From CAJBNH01 sp964447285 (GTDB lineage Bacteria > Myxococcota_A > UBA9042), in the NCBI GenBank assembly GCA_964447285.1, contig CAYURO010000024.1, positions 9,580 to 73,579 on the forward strand: a DNA stretch of 64,000 nucleotides. Reading direction: 5' to 3'. Shown one piece after another: positions 1-8,419 of this stretch. Each line of letters starts with the position of its first letter. Position 1 is the stretch's first letter. A program made the translations under genes and the position numbers. The notes under the pieces were generated by a model. That model saw nothing but the letters and a program-made list of their open reading frames with translations. It did no database searches and was not told the DNA's origin.

Positions 1-229
1 CGTGCTTCCACAGACCGGTCGCCCACAAGAACACCATCATGCCCAGCGTCGAGGTGGCGATGGTGATCGGCAGCATCGAAGTGCCCGACATCTTGGGGAT
101 CGTCGGGGCCAGCAGGCCGCTGGACAGCGCCTTGGTCATCGCCGCGTAGGGCACGTAGGCGGCGAAGTACCCGAACGCAAACGTCCAGATCGACCAAATT
201 CCGGACTTCTTTTCTGCCGAATCCGTCAT
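1..229 (-). CDS. N-terminal part of an unidentified membrane protein, cut by the window edge
   Basis: Reading leftward from an ATG at 229, an open frame of 76 codons starts MTDSAEKKSGIWSIWTFAFG and runs off the window at base 2 without a stop. Residues about 11-31 and 52-72 are hydrophobic and could be the first two membrane helices. The short charged N-terminus before helix 1 suggests the N-terminus is cytoplasmic. No motif in the visible part names a family, so no function is given. A promoter-like pair lies about 60 bp upstream at 290-318. Confidence 0.6.
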   Translation of the reverse strand, partial: MTDSAEKKSGIWSIWTFAFGYFAAYVPYAAMTKALSSGLLAPTIPKMSGTSMLPITIATSTLGMMVFLWATGLWKH

Positions 230-554
230 GGCGTGGGCCTCATGCGGCGTATGACGTCGCAGGCGCCGGGGGGAGGGCGCAACGGTCGATTCTGACCACA
301 CTCTTCATGGAGCGTCAAAACAATGGTCGTTGCCGTTGCAGCACGCGATTTGCCGCAGTTTGCTCGGTCCCCTTGCCGACGACAGGTCAACGGCCGGGTC
401 TAGGGGCCCGACCAGCGTCCGTGTATCGTCCGGCCTGAGGGCTGGGCGGGGTCGCAGCGCCCCCGGTTCGACCGAAGTTGCACACGTGCCATTTGCGCCC
501 GACGACGACGTGCGGTACCCGTCAAGCAGCGTCATCGACGTCACAGGTGCCATC
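230..554. other. Intergenic region with a promoter for the leftward gene
   Basis: About 325 bases separate the leftward membrane-protein gene from the preferred start of the M15 peptidase. A minus-strand promoter candidate is at 290-318. The peptidase frame is open back to an ATG at 330. The extra residues from 330 show no conserved feature, so I treat this stretch as leader rather than coding. Confidence 0.4.
290..318 (-). promoter_or_regulatory. Candidate sigma-70-like promoter of the membrane protein gene
   Basis: On the minus strand TTGACG (318-313) is followed after 17 bases by TCAGAA (295-290). The -35 is close to consensus, the -10 matches at 3 of 6, and the spacing is ideal. It would give a leader of roughly 55 nt before the ATG at 229. 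Confidence 0.4.
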
Positions 555-2036
555 ATGCCTCAGCAACAACAGAAACCGCAGGCCCCCCAACAGCAACAGC
601 CCGCCGCCCCGCAAGGCGGTGGTCAGGGCAGTCAGGGGCGTGCAGCGCGTCCGAGTCCTGCGGCGACGCAGCGCGGCTACGGCCCCAGCACGGCGGACAC
701 CAAGCCAAAGGCCAAGGGCGAACAGGCGGCTCCGGGTCCCGTGATCAAGCACAAGGTCAAGCCCGGCGATACGTTATGGGCCTTGGCCGAGCAGTACCTG
801 GGCAGCGGCTTGCAATGGAAGACGATCCTTGCCGCCAACGCCGACAAGATTCCGTCCAAGGACCGCCTGCGCGTCGGCTCCACGATCGACATCCCCACCG
901 GGGACACCGCGTCCCAAGGCGATGAGCGTTCGGCGAAGGACCTGCCAGCTGCCAGCCCCGGCCCCACGCCCAGCCAACGCGAGCCAGCACCCGGTGCCGA
1001 CGGCGGCAAGCCCAAGAAGAGCAAGGACTTGACGCCTGAAGCCCTGAATGCGGCCAGACGCTTCTACGACGCGAACCCCGGGATGTACTTGCCGCACGTG
1101 ATTCGGCGCCTGCAGGCCGCCGTGGGTCAGAGGCCTGACGGCGTCATGGGCTTGCAGACGGTTCAGGCCGTGGCAGCGTGGCAAGCAGACCGTGGCATGG
1201 CGGCCGATGGCATCGCGGGCAGGGCGACGTGTGCGGCAATGTTCGGGCGCGACGTGCGCTTCGACCCCAAGCCGAAGATCGAGCCCCCTCGCGGCGGCGA
1301 GGTTCTGTCGCCGGCCGCAGTGCTGAACGCGGTCGACTGGTATCGGCGCCACCGCAGTCAGTATCCGGCGCCGGTGTTCTCGCGCATCGAGGGCAAGCTC
1401 GGTCGCCCCGCCGACGGTTTGCCGGATTCTGACACCGTCTCGTCGATTGCCGCATGGCAGCGTCAGCACGCGCTTGCTTCGGACGGCATTGCGGGCGTTG
1501 ACACGATGACCAGGATGTTCGGTGGCGACATTCGCGCGGGTGTCCAAGCGCCCAGACCTGGCCAACCATTGGCGGAAGCGGGTCCCGCCGCAGGCGGCGC
1601 CTCCGGTCTCGACCTGCCCAATGGACTTGCGCAGATCCGCAGGGTGTTCGGCGACGCCGGCACCAACATCGTCGGCGCAGCGATGCGCGCGGGACCAGGC
1701 GGAGAGATGGTGACGGTGCAGTGCCACAAGAAGATCGCGGACAAACTCACCCAAGTCTTCGAGGACATTCACAGGGACGGAGCCAGCGCCCACATCAAGA
1801 GCTACGGTGGCTGCTACGTCTACCGCAAGAAACGCCGCAGCGGCACCGAATGGTCAACCCACGCCTGGGGTATCGCGGTTGACGTCAATGCCGAGTGGAA
1901 CCCCATGGCCGCCACAAGGGACATGACCGTGACCGACGGCCAGAGGGTGCTCGTGCCCTATTTCGAACGACGTGGTTTTTACTGGGGCGGTCACTTCGGC
2001 GACCCGATGCACTTCCAGTACTGCACCGGCTACTAG
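555..2036 (+). CDS. LysM and peptidoglycan-binding-repeat protein with a C-terminal M15-type (VanY/DacB-like) peptidase domain
   Basis: Probable cell-wall D,D- or L,D-carboxy/endopeptidase of about 493 residues. After a Gln/Pro-rich, low-complexity N-terminus there is a LysM domain (about residues 64-115, containing KPGDTLWALAEQYLG). Two peptidoglycan-binding-1-like repeats follow, each with a run like WQADRGMAADGIAG or WQRQHALASDGIAG. The C-terminal catalytic region carries the zinc-site pattern STHAWGIAVDVN and DPMHFQY typical of family M15. No signal peptide is seen, so the export route is unclear. The ATG at 555 is preferred because the domains and low-complexity lead begin there. The frame stays open to an ATG at 330, which is the alternative start. 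It stands alone between a leftward gene and a convergent acyl-CoA synthetase. Confidence 0.75.
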   Translation: MPQQQQKPQAPQQQQPAAPQGGGQGSQGRAARPSPAATQRGYGPSTADTKPKAKGEQAAPGPVIKHKVKPGDTLWALAEQYLGSGLQWKTILAANADKIPSKDRLRVGSTIDIPTGDTASQGDERSAKDLPAASPGPTPSQREPAPGADGGKPKKSKDLTPEALNAARRFYDANPGMYLPHVIRRLQAAVGQRPDGVMGLQTVQAVAAWQADRGMAADGIAGRATCAAMFGRDVRFDPKPKIEPPRGGEVLSPAAVLNAVDWYRRHRSQYPAPVFSRIEGKLGRPADGLPDSDTVSSIAAWQRQHALASDGIAGVDTMTRMFGGDIRAGVQAPRPGQPLAEAGPAAGGASGLDLPNGLAQIRRVFGDAGTNIVGAAMRAGPGGEMVTVQCHKKIADKLTQVFEDIHRDGASAHIKSYGGCYVYRKKRRSGTEWSTHAWGIAVDVNAEWNPMAATRDMTVTDGQRVLVPYFERRGFYWGGHFGDPMHFQYCTGY

Positions 2037-2291
2037 TTCCTCGTCACAGTGGATCTGCCCGATTGCCGGTGCTTGGCCAGGAGAGAGGCCCAGGGGCTGA
2101 ACCCCCCGGCTATGATTGCGCCGACCGCCTCCGCGGGCGGCTCGGGCCCGGGGCGTCCACGGAGGTGGACGCCGCAAAGATAGCCCGCCAGTTCAGTGGC
2201 CGGGCCGCCACGATTCCCTTGCCGTCACGGGAAGCACCGGCAGACCCACGCCCACCCTGGCCAACCGATCGAAACCTGTGTGTTCGGGTAC

Positions 2292-4103
2292 CTACGCGGC
2301 GGACCGGCTGGCAGCGTCAGCCGATTCATCGTAGAGCGCGTCGATCTCGGCGGCATACTTCTCGCGGATCACCTTGCGTTTGATCTTCATCGTGGGCGTC
2401 AACTCGCCGCCCTCGATGGTGAATTCGCCGGCGATGATGGCCCAGCGCTTGATCGTCTGCACCTTGGCCAGCCGCTGGTTCATCTCGTCGATCTGCCGCT
2501 GCAAGTACAGGCGGAACACGGGACAGGTCGAGGCACTCTGCAGGTCACGTGCGGGGCTGCCAGCCTCTGCCGCAGTCGCGGCGACCCGGTCGGCGTCCAG
2601 CGTCAGCAGAGCCGCCAAGTACTTCTTCGCGTCGCCGACCACAACGGCCTGGCTGATGACGGGGATGGCCTTGAGCAGGCCCTCCAGAATCTGCGGCGCC
2701 ACGTTCTCGCCGCCCGCGGTGATCAGCAGATCCTTCTTGCGGTCGGTGATCTTCAAGAAGCCGTAGGAGTCGATGGTGCCGATGTCGCCGGAGTGCAGCC
2801 AGCCTTCGCCGTCCATGGATTCGGCGGTCGCGTCGGGATTCTTGAAGTAGCCTTTGAAGACGTGACGGCCGCGCATGCAGATCTCGCCGTCGTCAGCGAT
2901 CTTCATCTCGGTACCCGGCAGTGCCCAGCCCGCCTTGCCCGTCGCGTACTTGGCCGGGGTCGAGATGGTCGCGGGACCCGTGCACTCGCTCATGCCAAAA
3001 ACTTCGTAGACGGGCAGGCCGAGCGCCAGAAAGAACTCAAGCGTCGACTTGGAGATCGGCGCGGCCGACGTGATCTGCGCCCGGCAACGGTCCAGACCCA
3101 GCTTTTCGCGCACGGTGGAGAATACGAGCTTGTTCGCCAGACCATACAGCAGCGGACGGCCCTCGCCCCGCTGGTCCGCATAGCCGCCCTTGAGGCCCTG
3201 GGTGCGAGCCCAAGCGACGATCTTCTTCTTCAGGGGAGGGTTGTTGGCCCCCGCCGACAGCATCTTCTCCTGAATCTTCTCCCAGACCCGGGGCACACCC
3301 AGGAACCAGTGCGGGCGTACTTCCTGAAGATTGGCGCCCAGCTTGTCCATGCTCTCGGCAAACCAGCTGCAACCCGCGATGGCCATCGGCCCATGCAGCG
3401 TCACGACCTGCTCGGCAATGTGTGACAAGGGCAGGTAGCTGACCGTGTACTCCCCGCGCCGGATGTCCATGGTTTGCAAGGCAGAGCGCGTGGTGAACAC
3501 GATGTTGTCGTGCGAGATCATCACGCCCTTGGGGTTGCCCGTCGTCCCCGAGGTGTAGATCAGCGTGCACACGTCGTCGGGCGCCTGTGCGGCGATGCGG
3601 GCGTCAAGCTCGCCCTCCGAGACCTCGGCCCCCAGATCGAGCATCTGCTGCCAGCTATACACGCCCGGCATCGTCGGCTGGCCATGCATCTGTACGATGG
3701 CCTTGAGCGCAGGCAGCCGATCGCGCACGGCCAAAAACTTCGCAAGCTGTGCCTCGTCCTCGACCACCGCCAGCGCAGCCTCAGCGTGCTCGGCGATGTA
3801 CTCGCACTGCTCGGACGAGCTGGTCGAGTAAATGCCCGCGGGAAAGCCACCCGCAAGGATCGCGCCCACATCAGACAGGAACCATTCCGGGCAGTTGTAG
3901 CCGATGATGGCGACGCCGCGGCCGCGCTCCAGCCCCAGTCGAATGAAGCCTCGGGCCACCAAACGCGCCTGCTGCCGATACTCCGACCAGGTCGTGGTCT
4001 GCCACTCTCCGCCGCGCTTGACCTTCATTGCCGGCAGGTCGCCTGCGTCGCGCGCCGTCTGGTCCAGCACGTCGCTTACCTTGATCTTTTCAGTCGTCAT
4101 CAT
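2292..4103 (-). CDS. Long-chain fatty-acid--CoA ligase (AMP-forming)
   Basis: A 603-residue adenylate-forming enzyme that activates fatty acids to acyl-CoA by way of an acyl-AMP intermediate. The phosphate-binding loop YTSGTTGNPKGVMISH and the GWLHSGDIGTIDSYGFLKIT region are present. The C-terminal hinge DRKKDLLITAGGENVAP is also intact. Length and motif spacing fit the long-chain (FadD/FAA, FadD15-like) branch. The start chosen is the first of two adjacent ATGs, at 4103 and 4100, with GAGG eight bases before it. An upstream in-frame extension to 4385 has no conserved content. Substrate chain length cannot be read from sequence. The gene is not in an evident operon. Confidence 0.9.
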   Translation of the reverse strand: MMTTEKIKVSDVLDQTARDAGDLPAMKVKRGGEWQTTTWSEYRQQARLVARGFIRLGLERGRGVAIIGYNCPEWFLSDVGAILAGGFPAGIYSTSSSEQCEYIAEHAEAALAVVEDEAQLAKFLAVRDRLPALKAIVQMHGQPTMPGVYSWQQMLDLGAEVSEGELDARIAAQAPDDVCTLIYTSGTTGNPKGVMISHDNIVFTTRSALQTMDIRRGEYTVSYLPLSHIAEQVVTLHGPMAIAGCSWFAESMDKLGANLQEVRPHWFLGVPRVWEKIQEKMLSAGANNPPLKKKIVAWARTQGLKGGYADQRGEGRPLLYGLANKLVFSTVREKLGLDRCRAQITSAAPISKSTLEFFLALGLPVYEVFGMSECTGPATISTPAKYATGKAGWALPGTEMKIADDGEICMRGRHVFKGYFKNPDATAESMDGEGWLHSGDIGTIDSYGFLKITDRKKDLLITAGGENVAPQILEGLLKAIPVISQAVVVGDAKKYLAALLTLDADRVAATAAEAGSPARDLQSASTCPVFRLYLQRQIDEMNQRLAKVQTIKRWAIIAGEFTIEGGELTPTMKIKRKVIREKYAAEIDALYDESADAASRSAA

Positions 4104-4499
4104 CGGCTTGCCTCGCACGCAACGGACGTGCCGGGTCGGTCTTGCCACCGGCACGTTCGCTGCGGTCTTTCGGTTCTGGTCGCGTTCCACGGCCCACAAT
4201 GGTGGGCGCGCCCCCCGGCGCAAGTCACTGCGGATAACATGCCATGGCGCAAGGTGCAACGACTGTCGGCGCAGGGCCTTTGCGTGACTCGACATCACCC
4301 ACCGATCTGGCCTGACCCGTTGCGCCGCGCGGGCCACGACAGCCAGCCAATCGGTGACACGGAACCGGATGGCGCGCATAACCATTCGAAGATAGGCAAG
4401 AATGCGGATTCTCTGGACCCGGTGCGTGGGATTCTGGTACCCGGTGGCTGCGAACGGCAGTCGGGCTTCGGCTCACCTAGCCACTGAAGGACGCCATCC

Positions 4500-4748
4500 A
4501 TGGGCAGAATCACCGTCACCATCGATGACCACATGCTGCGGCGGATCCGTGCCCGCGCGCTTGTCCAAGGGACGTCGCCGACCTCGTTGGTGCGCGAGTA
4601 CCTTGAGGCATTTGCCGCTTCAGACCCGGTGCACGCGATGGCGCTGCAGACCATGCTGTCGCTCTCGCGGCCTGCTCCTGGCCGCCATGCCGCACGGTCG
4701 GCCGAACTGAACGCAGACCAGCCGATGCCCCTGCGCCTCATCTCCTGA
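4500..4748 (+). CDS. Ribbon-helix-helix (CopG/Arc-type) DNA-binding protein
   Basis: An 82-residue protein starting MGRITVTIDDHMLRRIRARA. The short beta strand RITVTIDD followed by two helices (LRRIRARALVQ and TSLVREYLEAFA) is the standard ribbon-helix-helix layout found in CopG-type repressors and many type II antitoxins. The remaining tail shows no domain. No toxin gene (PIN, RelE, MazF) lies directly up- or downstream, as the next gene is a lipoprotein. It is either an orphan antitoxin or a free-standing regulator. It may autoregulate, as such proteins often do. Confidence 0.6.
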   Translation: MGRITVTIDDHMLRRIRARALVQGTSPTSLVREYLEAFAASDPVHAMALQTMLSLSRPAPGRHAARSAELNADQPMPLRLIS

Positions 4749-4957
4749 CCCCCCCTCTCCACCCGTTGCGTGGCCGTCGCGATCTGTCGATTCCGTCGCC
4801 GCCAACGCGACGCCGCTGGCTGCGGCGCGGGATGAGCGGCGGCGTCCGCGCAAATTCGCAAGCGGTTCCCGGCTTGCCCGCGCCCGGAGGCGGCGGTAGG
4901 CTGCACCGGGTGGAGGCTCTGCCGTCCACGATTGCGCACTTGCCCCGGAGGCACGCC

Positions 4958-6553
4958 GTGTTTCTTCTTCCCACCGCTTCCGTCCACGCCCGAGTCTTGT
5001 GTAGCGCCCTGTTGGCAAGCGCGTTTGCCGTCGCGGCCTGCAGCAGCAACTCCACCAGCGGAGTGCCTTTCGTCGACCCGTACGAGCTGCCGGACGCCAA
5101 GGTTCCCGACACGGCGGTGACGGACGCCACCGACCTGGAAGAGGTTGTCGATGCTGAAGATGTCGTCAGCGATGTGCCTGTCCAGGACACTACCGTAGAG
5201 GACTTTGTGCCCTACGAGACATCGGCATGCAGCTGCGAGGGCATCGGCTGCGGCATCCCACCCGGCTGCACCAAGAGCTGCGGTGGCTGTGGCGACGGCC
5301 AGGTCTGCGTGAAGAACAAGTGCGAGGATGACCCGGGCTGCGCCTGCGGTTCGGCGTCGTGTGGCATCAAGTCCGGGTGCTCGAAGGACTGTGGTCTTTG
5401 CGAGGGCAATGATCTGTGCGAGGACAACATCTGCACCAAGAACTGCACCTGTGCCGGCCTCGAGTGCGGCAGCCCGTCGGGTTGCGCCAACAAGTGCGGC
5501 GACTGCGAGCTGGGCAAGCTGTGCGACTCGAGCAACGTCTGCGTCGCCGACCCGAAGTGCGCGTGCAAGCCCGGCACCTGTGGCTTGGTCCCCGGTTGCG
5601 CCAAGGCGTGCGGCGGCTGCACCGACCCCGAGAGTTGCATCAACAACCAGTGTGTTGCGCTTGCCAAGTGCGATTGCACGGGTGTCGGCTGCGGCTTCCC
5701 CGATCCGGTCTGCACCAAGTCTTGCGGGACGTGCGGCATGGGACAGGTCTGTCAGGAGGGCAAGTGCCTGGCCGAGAAGCCGACCAAGCGCAAGTACGGC
5801 GAGGCGTGCGGCGCCAACGACGACTGCCAGCCCCCGCCCCCGGGAGGCTCACAGTTCGCGCAGAACGCCTACCTGACCTGCCTGCACAACCAGTGCGAGT
5901 CGAACCTGTGCCTGTCCGCGTTCGGCACTCCGGGCGCGGTGGGCGGCGGCGTCTGCACCAAGGCTTGCGTCACCGCCCAGGACCTGTTCAACAACGCGAC
6001 GGGCGGCGGCGGTGCCGATGGCATCGAGGACGCGGGCGCTGTGTCGCAGTGCGCAGGTGCGGCGGACGGGACCAGCGGCAAGACATTCCGATGCGCGGAG
6101 CAGGCCTCGCCGTATCAGGTCTCGCAGGGCCAGACCGAGCAGTTCTGCCTCGCCGGCTCCGGGTTCAAGCCCTGCAGCCGCACCGGCGACTGCGTCAACG
6201 GCGAGATCTGCCGCATCTATTTGGTGGGGGGCGACCTGTACGGCCGCTGCGGGCCGCGCATTCACAACCCGAACGGTTCCAAGGGCAATCAGGGGGGCCT
6301 CGCGTGCAACGAGAACCCGGTCAACGGTCCCATGGCGCTGTGCGAGAACGGGTTCTGCACCCCGGCGGGCTGCGCCGAACTGTGCGTCAATAACGCGGAC
6401 TGCATGGCTCCCGTCGGCATCTGCAAGGCCGGCAAGTGCGGCGCTTCGAACACCGCGTGCCAGGCGGACGGCGACTGCCCGGCTTGGAAGTGCACGGCCA
6501 ACGTCAACGTGCTGGCGACCAGCGCCACGATGTTCTCGGTGTGCCAGCCGTAG
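4958..6553 (+). CDS. Cysteine-rich repeat lipoprotein
   Basis: A secreted lipoprotein of about 531 residues with no enzyme motif. The start is a GTG at 4958, supported by CCGGAGG six bases upstream and by the signal sequence that begins there. A hydrophobic stretch ends in the lipobox-like VAAC with Cys28. After a short acidic linker rich in Asp, Val and Thr come five Cys-rich units of about 35 residues. A C-terminal half with further disulfide-like Cys pairs follows. The residue after the lipid Cys is Ser rather than Asp, so outer-membrane placement is likely. Proteins of this style are common in Myxococcota, and their role is not known. It is convergent with the NTPase gene at 6634. Confidence 0.75.
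   Translation: MFLLPTASVHARVLCSALLASAFAVAACSSNSTSGVPFVDPYELPDAKVPDTAVTDATDLEEVVDAEDVVSDVPVQDTTVEDFVPYETSACSCEGIGCGIPPGCTKSCGGCGDGQVCVKNKCEDDPGCACGSASCGIKSGCSKDCGLCEGNDLCEDNICTKNCTCAGLECGSPSGCANKCGDCELGKLCDSSNVCVADPKCACKPGTCGLVPGCAKACGGCTDPESCINNQCVALAKCDCTGVGCGFPDPVCTKSCGTCGMGQVCQEGKCLAEKPTKRKYGEACGANDDCQPPPPGGSQFAQNAYLTCLHNQCESNLCLSAFGTPGAVGGGVCTKACVTAQDLFNNATGGGGADGIEDAGAVSQCAGAADGTSGKTFRCAEQASPYQVSQGQTEQFCLAGSGFKPCSRTGDCVNGEICRIYLVGGDLYGRCGPRIHNPNGSKGNQGGLACNENPVNGPMALCENGFCTPAGCAELCVNNADCMAPVGICKAGKCGASNTACQADGDCPAWKCTANVNVLATSATMFSVCQP
5228..5775 (+). repeat. Five tandem Cys-rich protein repeats of about 35 residues
   Basis: Inside the lipoprotein gene, units of the form CxCxGxxCGxxxGCxKxCGxCxxGxxCxxxxC recur five times. 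Each unit has about eight cysteines. Units begin near CSCEGIGCG, CACGSASCG, CTCAGLECG, CACKPGTCG and CDCTGVGCG. Regular Cys spacing suggests a chain of small disulfide-knotted modules outside the cell. Confidence 0.75.
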
Positions 6554-6633
6554 GTCGGCTTGGTGGGCGGGATCGTTGCTGGTGTGGCGGGTACTCTCGC
6601 ACGCAGGCTGCGATTCCCCACGACCTGTTTCAG

Positions 6634-8232
6634 CTACTGAACGAGCGTCCGGGCCAGTGCGTCCAGAACGCCCTGCACGCAGGCCTTGGGTTCCAGAGAC
6701 GAGGCGGCTGCCAGCGCATCCTTGACCGGCTGCGTGCGCCCCTGGCCTACCGGTAGGCCTTCGTCCAGCAGGTTGATGTGCTTGGACGGCTCGGCGTCCC
6801 GCGTGCAAAGGGTCGACACTACCTGCGCGAGGCAACGCCGGCCTTGGGGTTGGCCGACGAAGAAGCGGGCGATCCCAGGGGCCGCGAGCAACTCAGAGTG
6901 CTTGGTAATGGCGGAGCAGTCTCCATCCGTTCCGCGTGCGACCTCGCCGTTCAGCCAACGGGCCAGGAACAGGTCGCGGGTACCACGGTCGGCAAAGACC
7001 CAGGCGCGAACGCCTTCAGCCCTGGAGAACAGCGCAGACTGGAAGGTCTTTTCGCAAATTTGCCGACGCCGCTGCTCGTCGTTGCCGCCCACGCCCGCAT
7101 CGACCGACCGCTCGCCCCACTTCGCGTCGATGGCCTTCATGCAGCCTTCCAGGTCGAACACCAACTCTACCTGACCGACCTGCAGGGTCTGCACCCGCAC
7201 CAAGCGGTCGACCATGTCCAAGGCCTCGTCCAAGGTCCAGGACAGCTGCTCGAACTCCTTGCGCAGGCGCGATCCCAACAAGTATTCGTACACGGTCGCC
7301 CGGCTGGACGTGACGTTGCCCTGGCCAGAGGCGGCGCGTCCCTCGAACTCCGCCATCGTCTGGATGTCGCGGTAGGTGGCCAGATAGGGATACGTGCACT
7401 GCAGGCCAAAGCTGCCGGCCTCGTCGAGTCCGAAATGCTTCAGGAAAGCCTTGAAGTTGCGCCGGGTCTCGTCTTCCTGGTGCGCTCGGGCGATGAAGAC
7501 GTCGGTGACCTTGCACTCGAGCGGCGGGATCTCCAGACGCGCTTCCGACGGAAAGCCGTAGTCGTCGTCCAGCACGGGCGGGCGCGCGAGCAGCACGACC
7601 GACGCGTCGGGGTAGCGCGCCATCAGGTCGCTGACTTGGCCCATCACGACCGGACGGTCCAGCAATGGGACCTCTTCCAGCGAGTCCAACAGGACCAGGA
7701 AGTGTTGCCGAGCCAAGCGGTCCTCCAGCTCGGCTACCGCCTGGGCGCGACCCAGGATTCCCAGCTCTCGCGCGATCGTGTCGACGATGGCGTTGCGGCC
7801 CTCAGGTGCGTTGCTGCCAGCGACGTCTTTCAGGTCGACGGCAAACACCGGAAGCGTCGAGCAGCTTTGGGCGTGAACGGCCTGCGCGAGGCGAGACTTG
7901 CCCAAACCGCCGCGCGCCAACACGAGGACACGCCGGACTTCGCCGGCCTCCAAGGCCGCCACCAGACGCGACTCAGGCAGGAAGGGGCCAGTGCGGCTGA
8001 CCTCTGGCCATGCGTGCACGAACAGCGATGCGGGGTTGTAGCCGCCGCTCGACAGGTCGGACTGGTGCATCGCCATGGCGCGCGTGCACTGGTAGGCGTA
8101 GGGGGTCGTTTGCTCGTCGTTCAACCACTCCGTGAGCGGCAACTGGGGTCCGCCGCAGGCGACGGTCAGCAGTGCGACAGAGCACGCGGCGGCGGCCACC
8201 AGAGGCCAACGGCGATGTGAGGGTTCACGCAT
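6634..8232 (-). CDS. Lipoprotein-like P-loop NTPase resembling NACHT/STAND enzymes
   Basis: A 532-residue protein that starts MREPSHRRWPLVAAAA at 8232. A hydrophobic run ends in LLTVAC (Cys26), a plausible lipobox. It then carries a P-loop ARGGLGKS (residues 106-113) and a Walker B-like strand FLVLLDSLEE (Asp183). A sensor-like strand ASVVLLARPP follows. This order matches the NACHT/STAND class, though the full family signature is not certain by eye. The C-terminal half is helical with no recognised repeat. A P-loop ATPase outside the membrane would be unusual because ATP is scarce there. The N-terminus might instead be a simple membrane anchor. It is divergent from the TerY-type triad across 187 bp. 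Confidence 0.6.
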   Translation of the reverse strand: MREPSHRRWPLVAAAACSVALLTVACGGPQLPLTEWLNDEQTTPYAYQCTRAMAMHQSDLSSGGYNPASLFVHAWPEVSRTGPFLPESRLVAALEAGEVRRVLVLARGGLGKSRLAQAVHAQSCSTLPVFAVDLKDVAGSNAPEGRNAIVDTIARELGILGRAQAVAELEDRLARQHFLVLLDSLEEVPLLDRPVVMGQVSDLMARYPDASVVLLARPPVLDDDYGFPSEARLEIPPLECKVTDVFIARAHQEDETRRNFKAFLKHFGLDEAGSFGLQCTYPYLATYRDIQTMAEFEGRAASGQGNVTSSRATVYEYLLGSRLRKEFEQLSWTLDEALDMVDRLVRVQTLQVGQVELVFDLEGCMKAIDAKWGERSVDAGVGGNDEQRRRQICEKTFQSALFSRAEGVRAWVFADRGTRDLFLARWLNGEVARGTDGDCSAITKHSELLAAPGIARFFVGQPQGRRCLAQVVSTLCTRDAEPSKHINLLDEGLPVGQGRTQPVKDALAAASSLEPKACVQGVLDALARTLVQ

Positions 8233-8307
8233 GAGTCGGCTCCCGCGCCAAGGCCGTGCCTTGGTGGGCCAACCTTGTAGCGCAGGACACCCCAGCCTGA
8301 CAATTTC

Positions 8308-8326
8308 CTGTTCAGCGGTCGAACAG
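8308..8326. promoter_or_regulatory. Perfect 6-bp inverted repeat in the divergent promoter region
   Basis: CTGTTC-agcggtc-GAACAG sits between the divergent NTPase and vWA genes, 27 bp upstream of the vWA promoter candidate. Its position suits an operator acting on either or both genes. The spacing (CTGT-N11-ACAG) does not fit the E. coli LexA box (N8). Confidence 0.35.
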
Positions 8327-8352
8327 TTGCCTCGCCCAACGCAACCTGTCGT

Positions 8353-8381
8353 TTGACCCACACGAGCCCCGCCGATACGCT
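8353..8381 (+). promoter_or_regulatory. Candidate promoter of the vWA/PP2C/kinase operon
   Basis: TTGACC (8353-8358) and TACGCT (8376-8381) are separated by exactly 17 bases. The start codon of the vWA gene follows at 8420 behind GGAGG at 8411-8415. Confidence 0.45.
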
Positions 8382-8419
8382 GCCTCCGCCGTTTGACACT
8401 TCACCAGCGCGGAGGCGCG

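Noticed and set aside
4500..4748. Complete toxin-antitoxin pair
   Set aside because: No toxin open frame lies next to the ribbon-helix-helix gene.
8308..8326. LexA-type SOS box at the NTPase-triad promoter
   Set aside because: CTGT and ACAG are 11 bases apart rather than 8, and no match to the Myxococcus LexA motif was seen.
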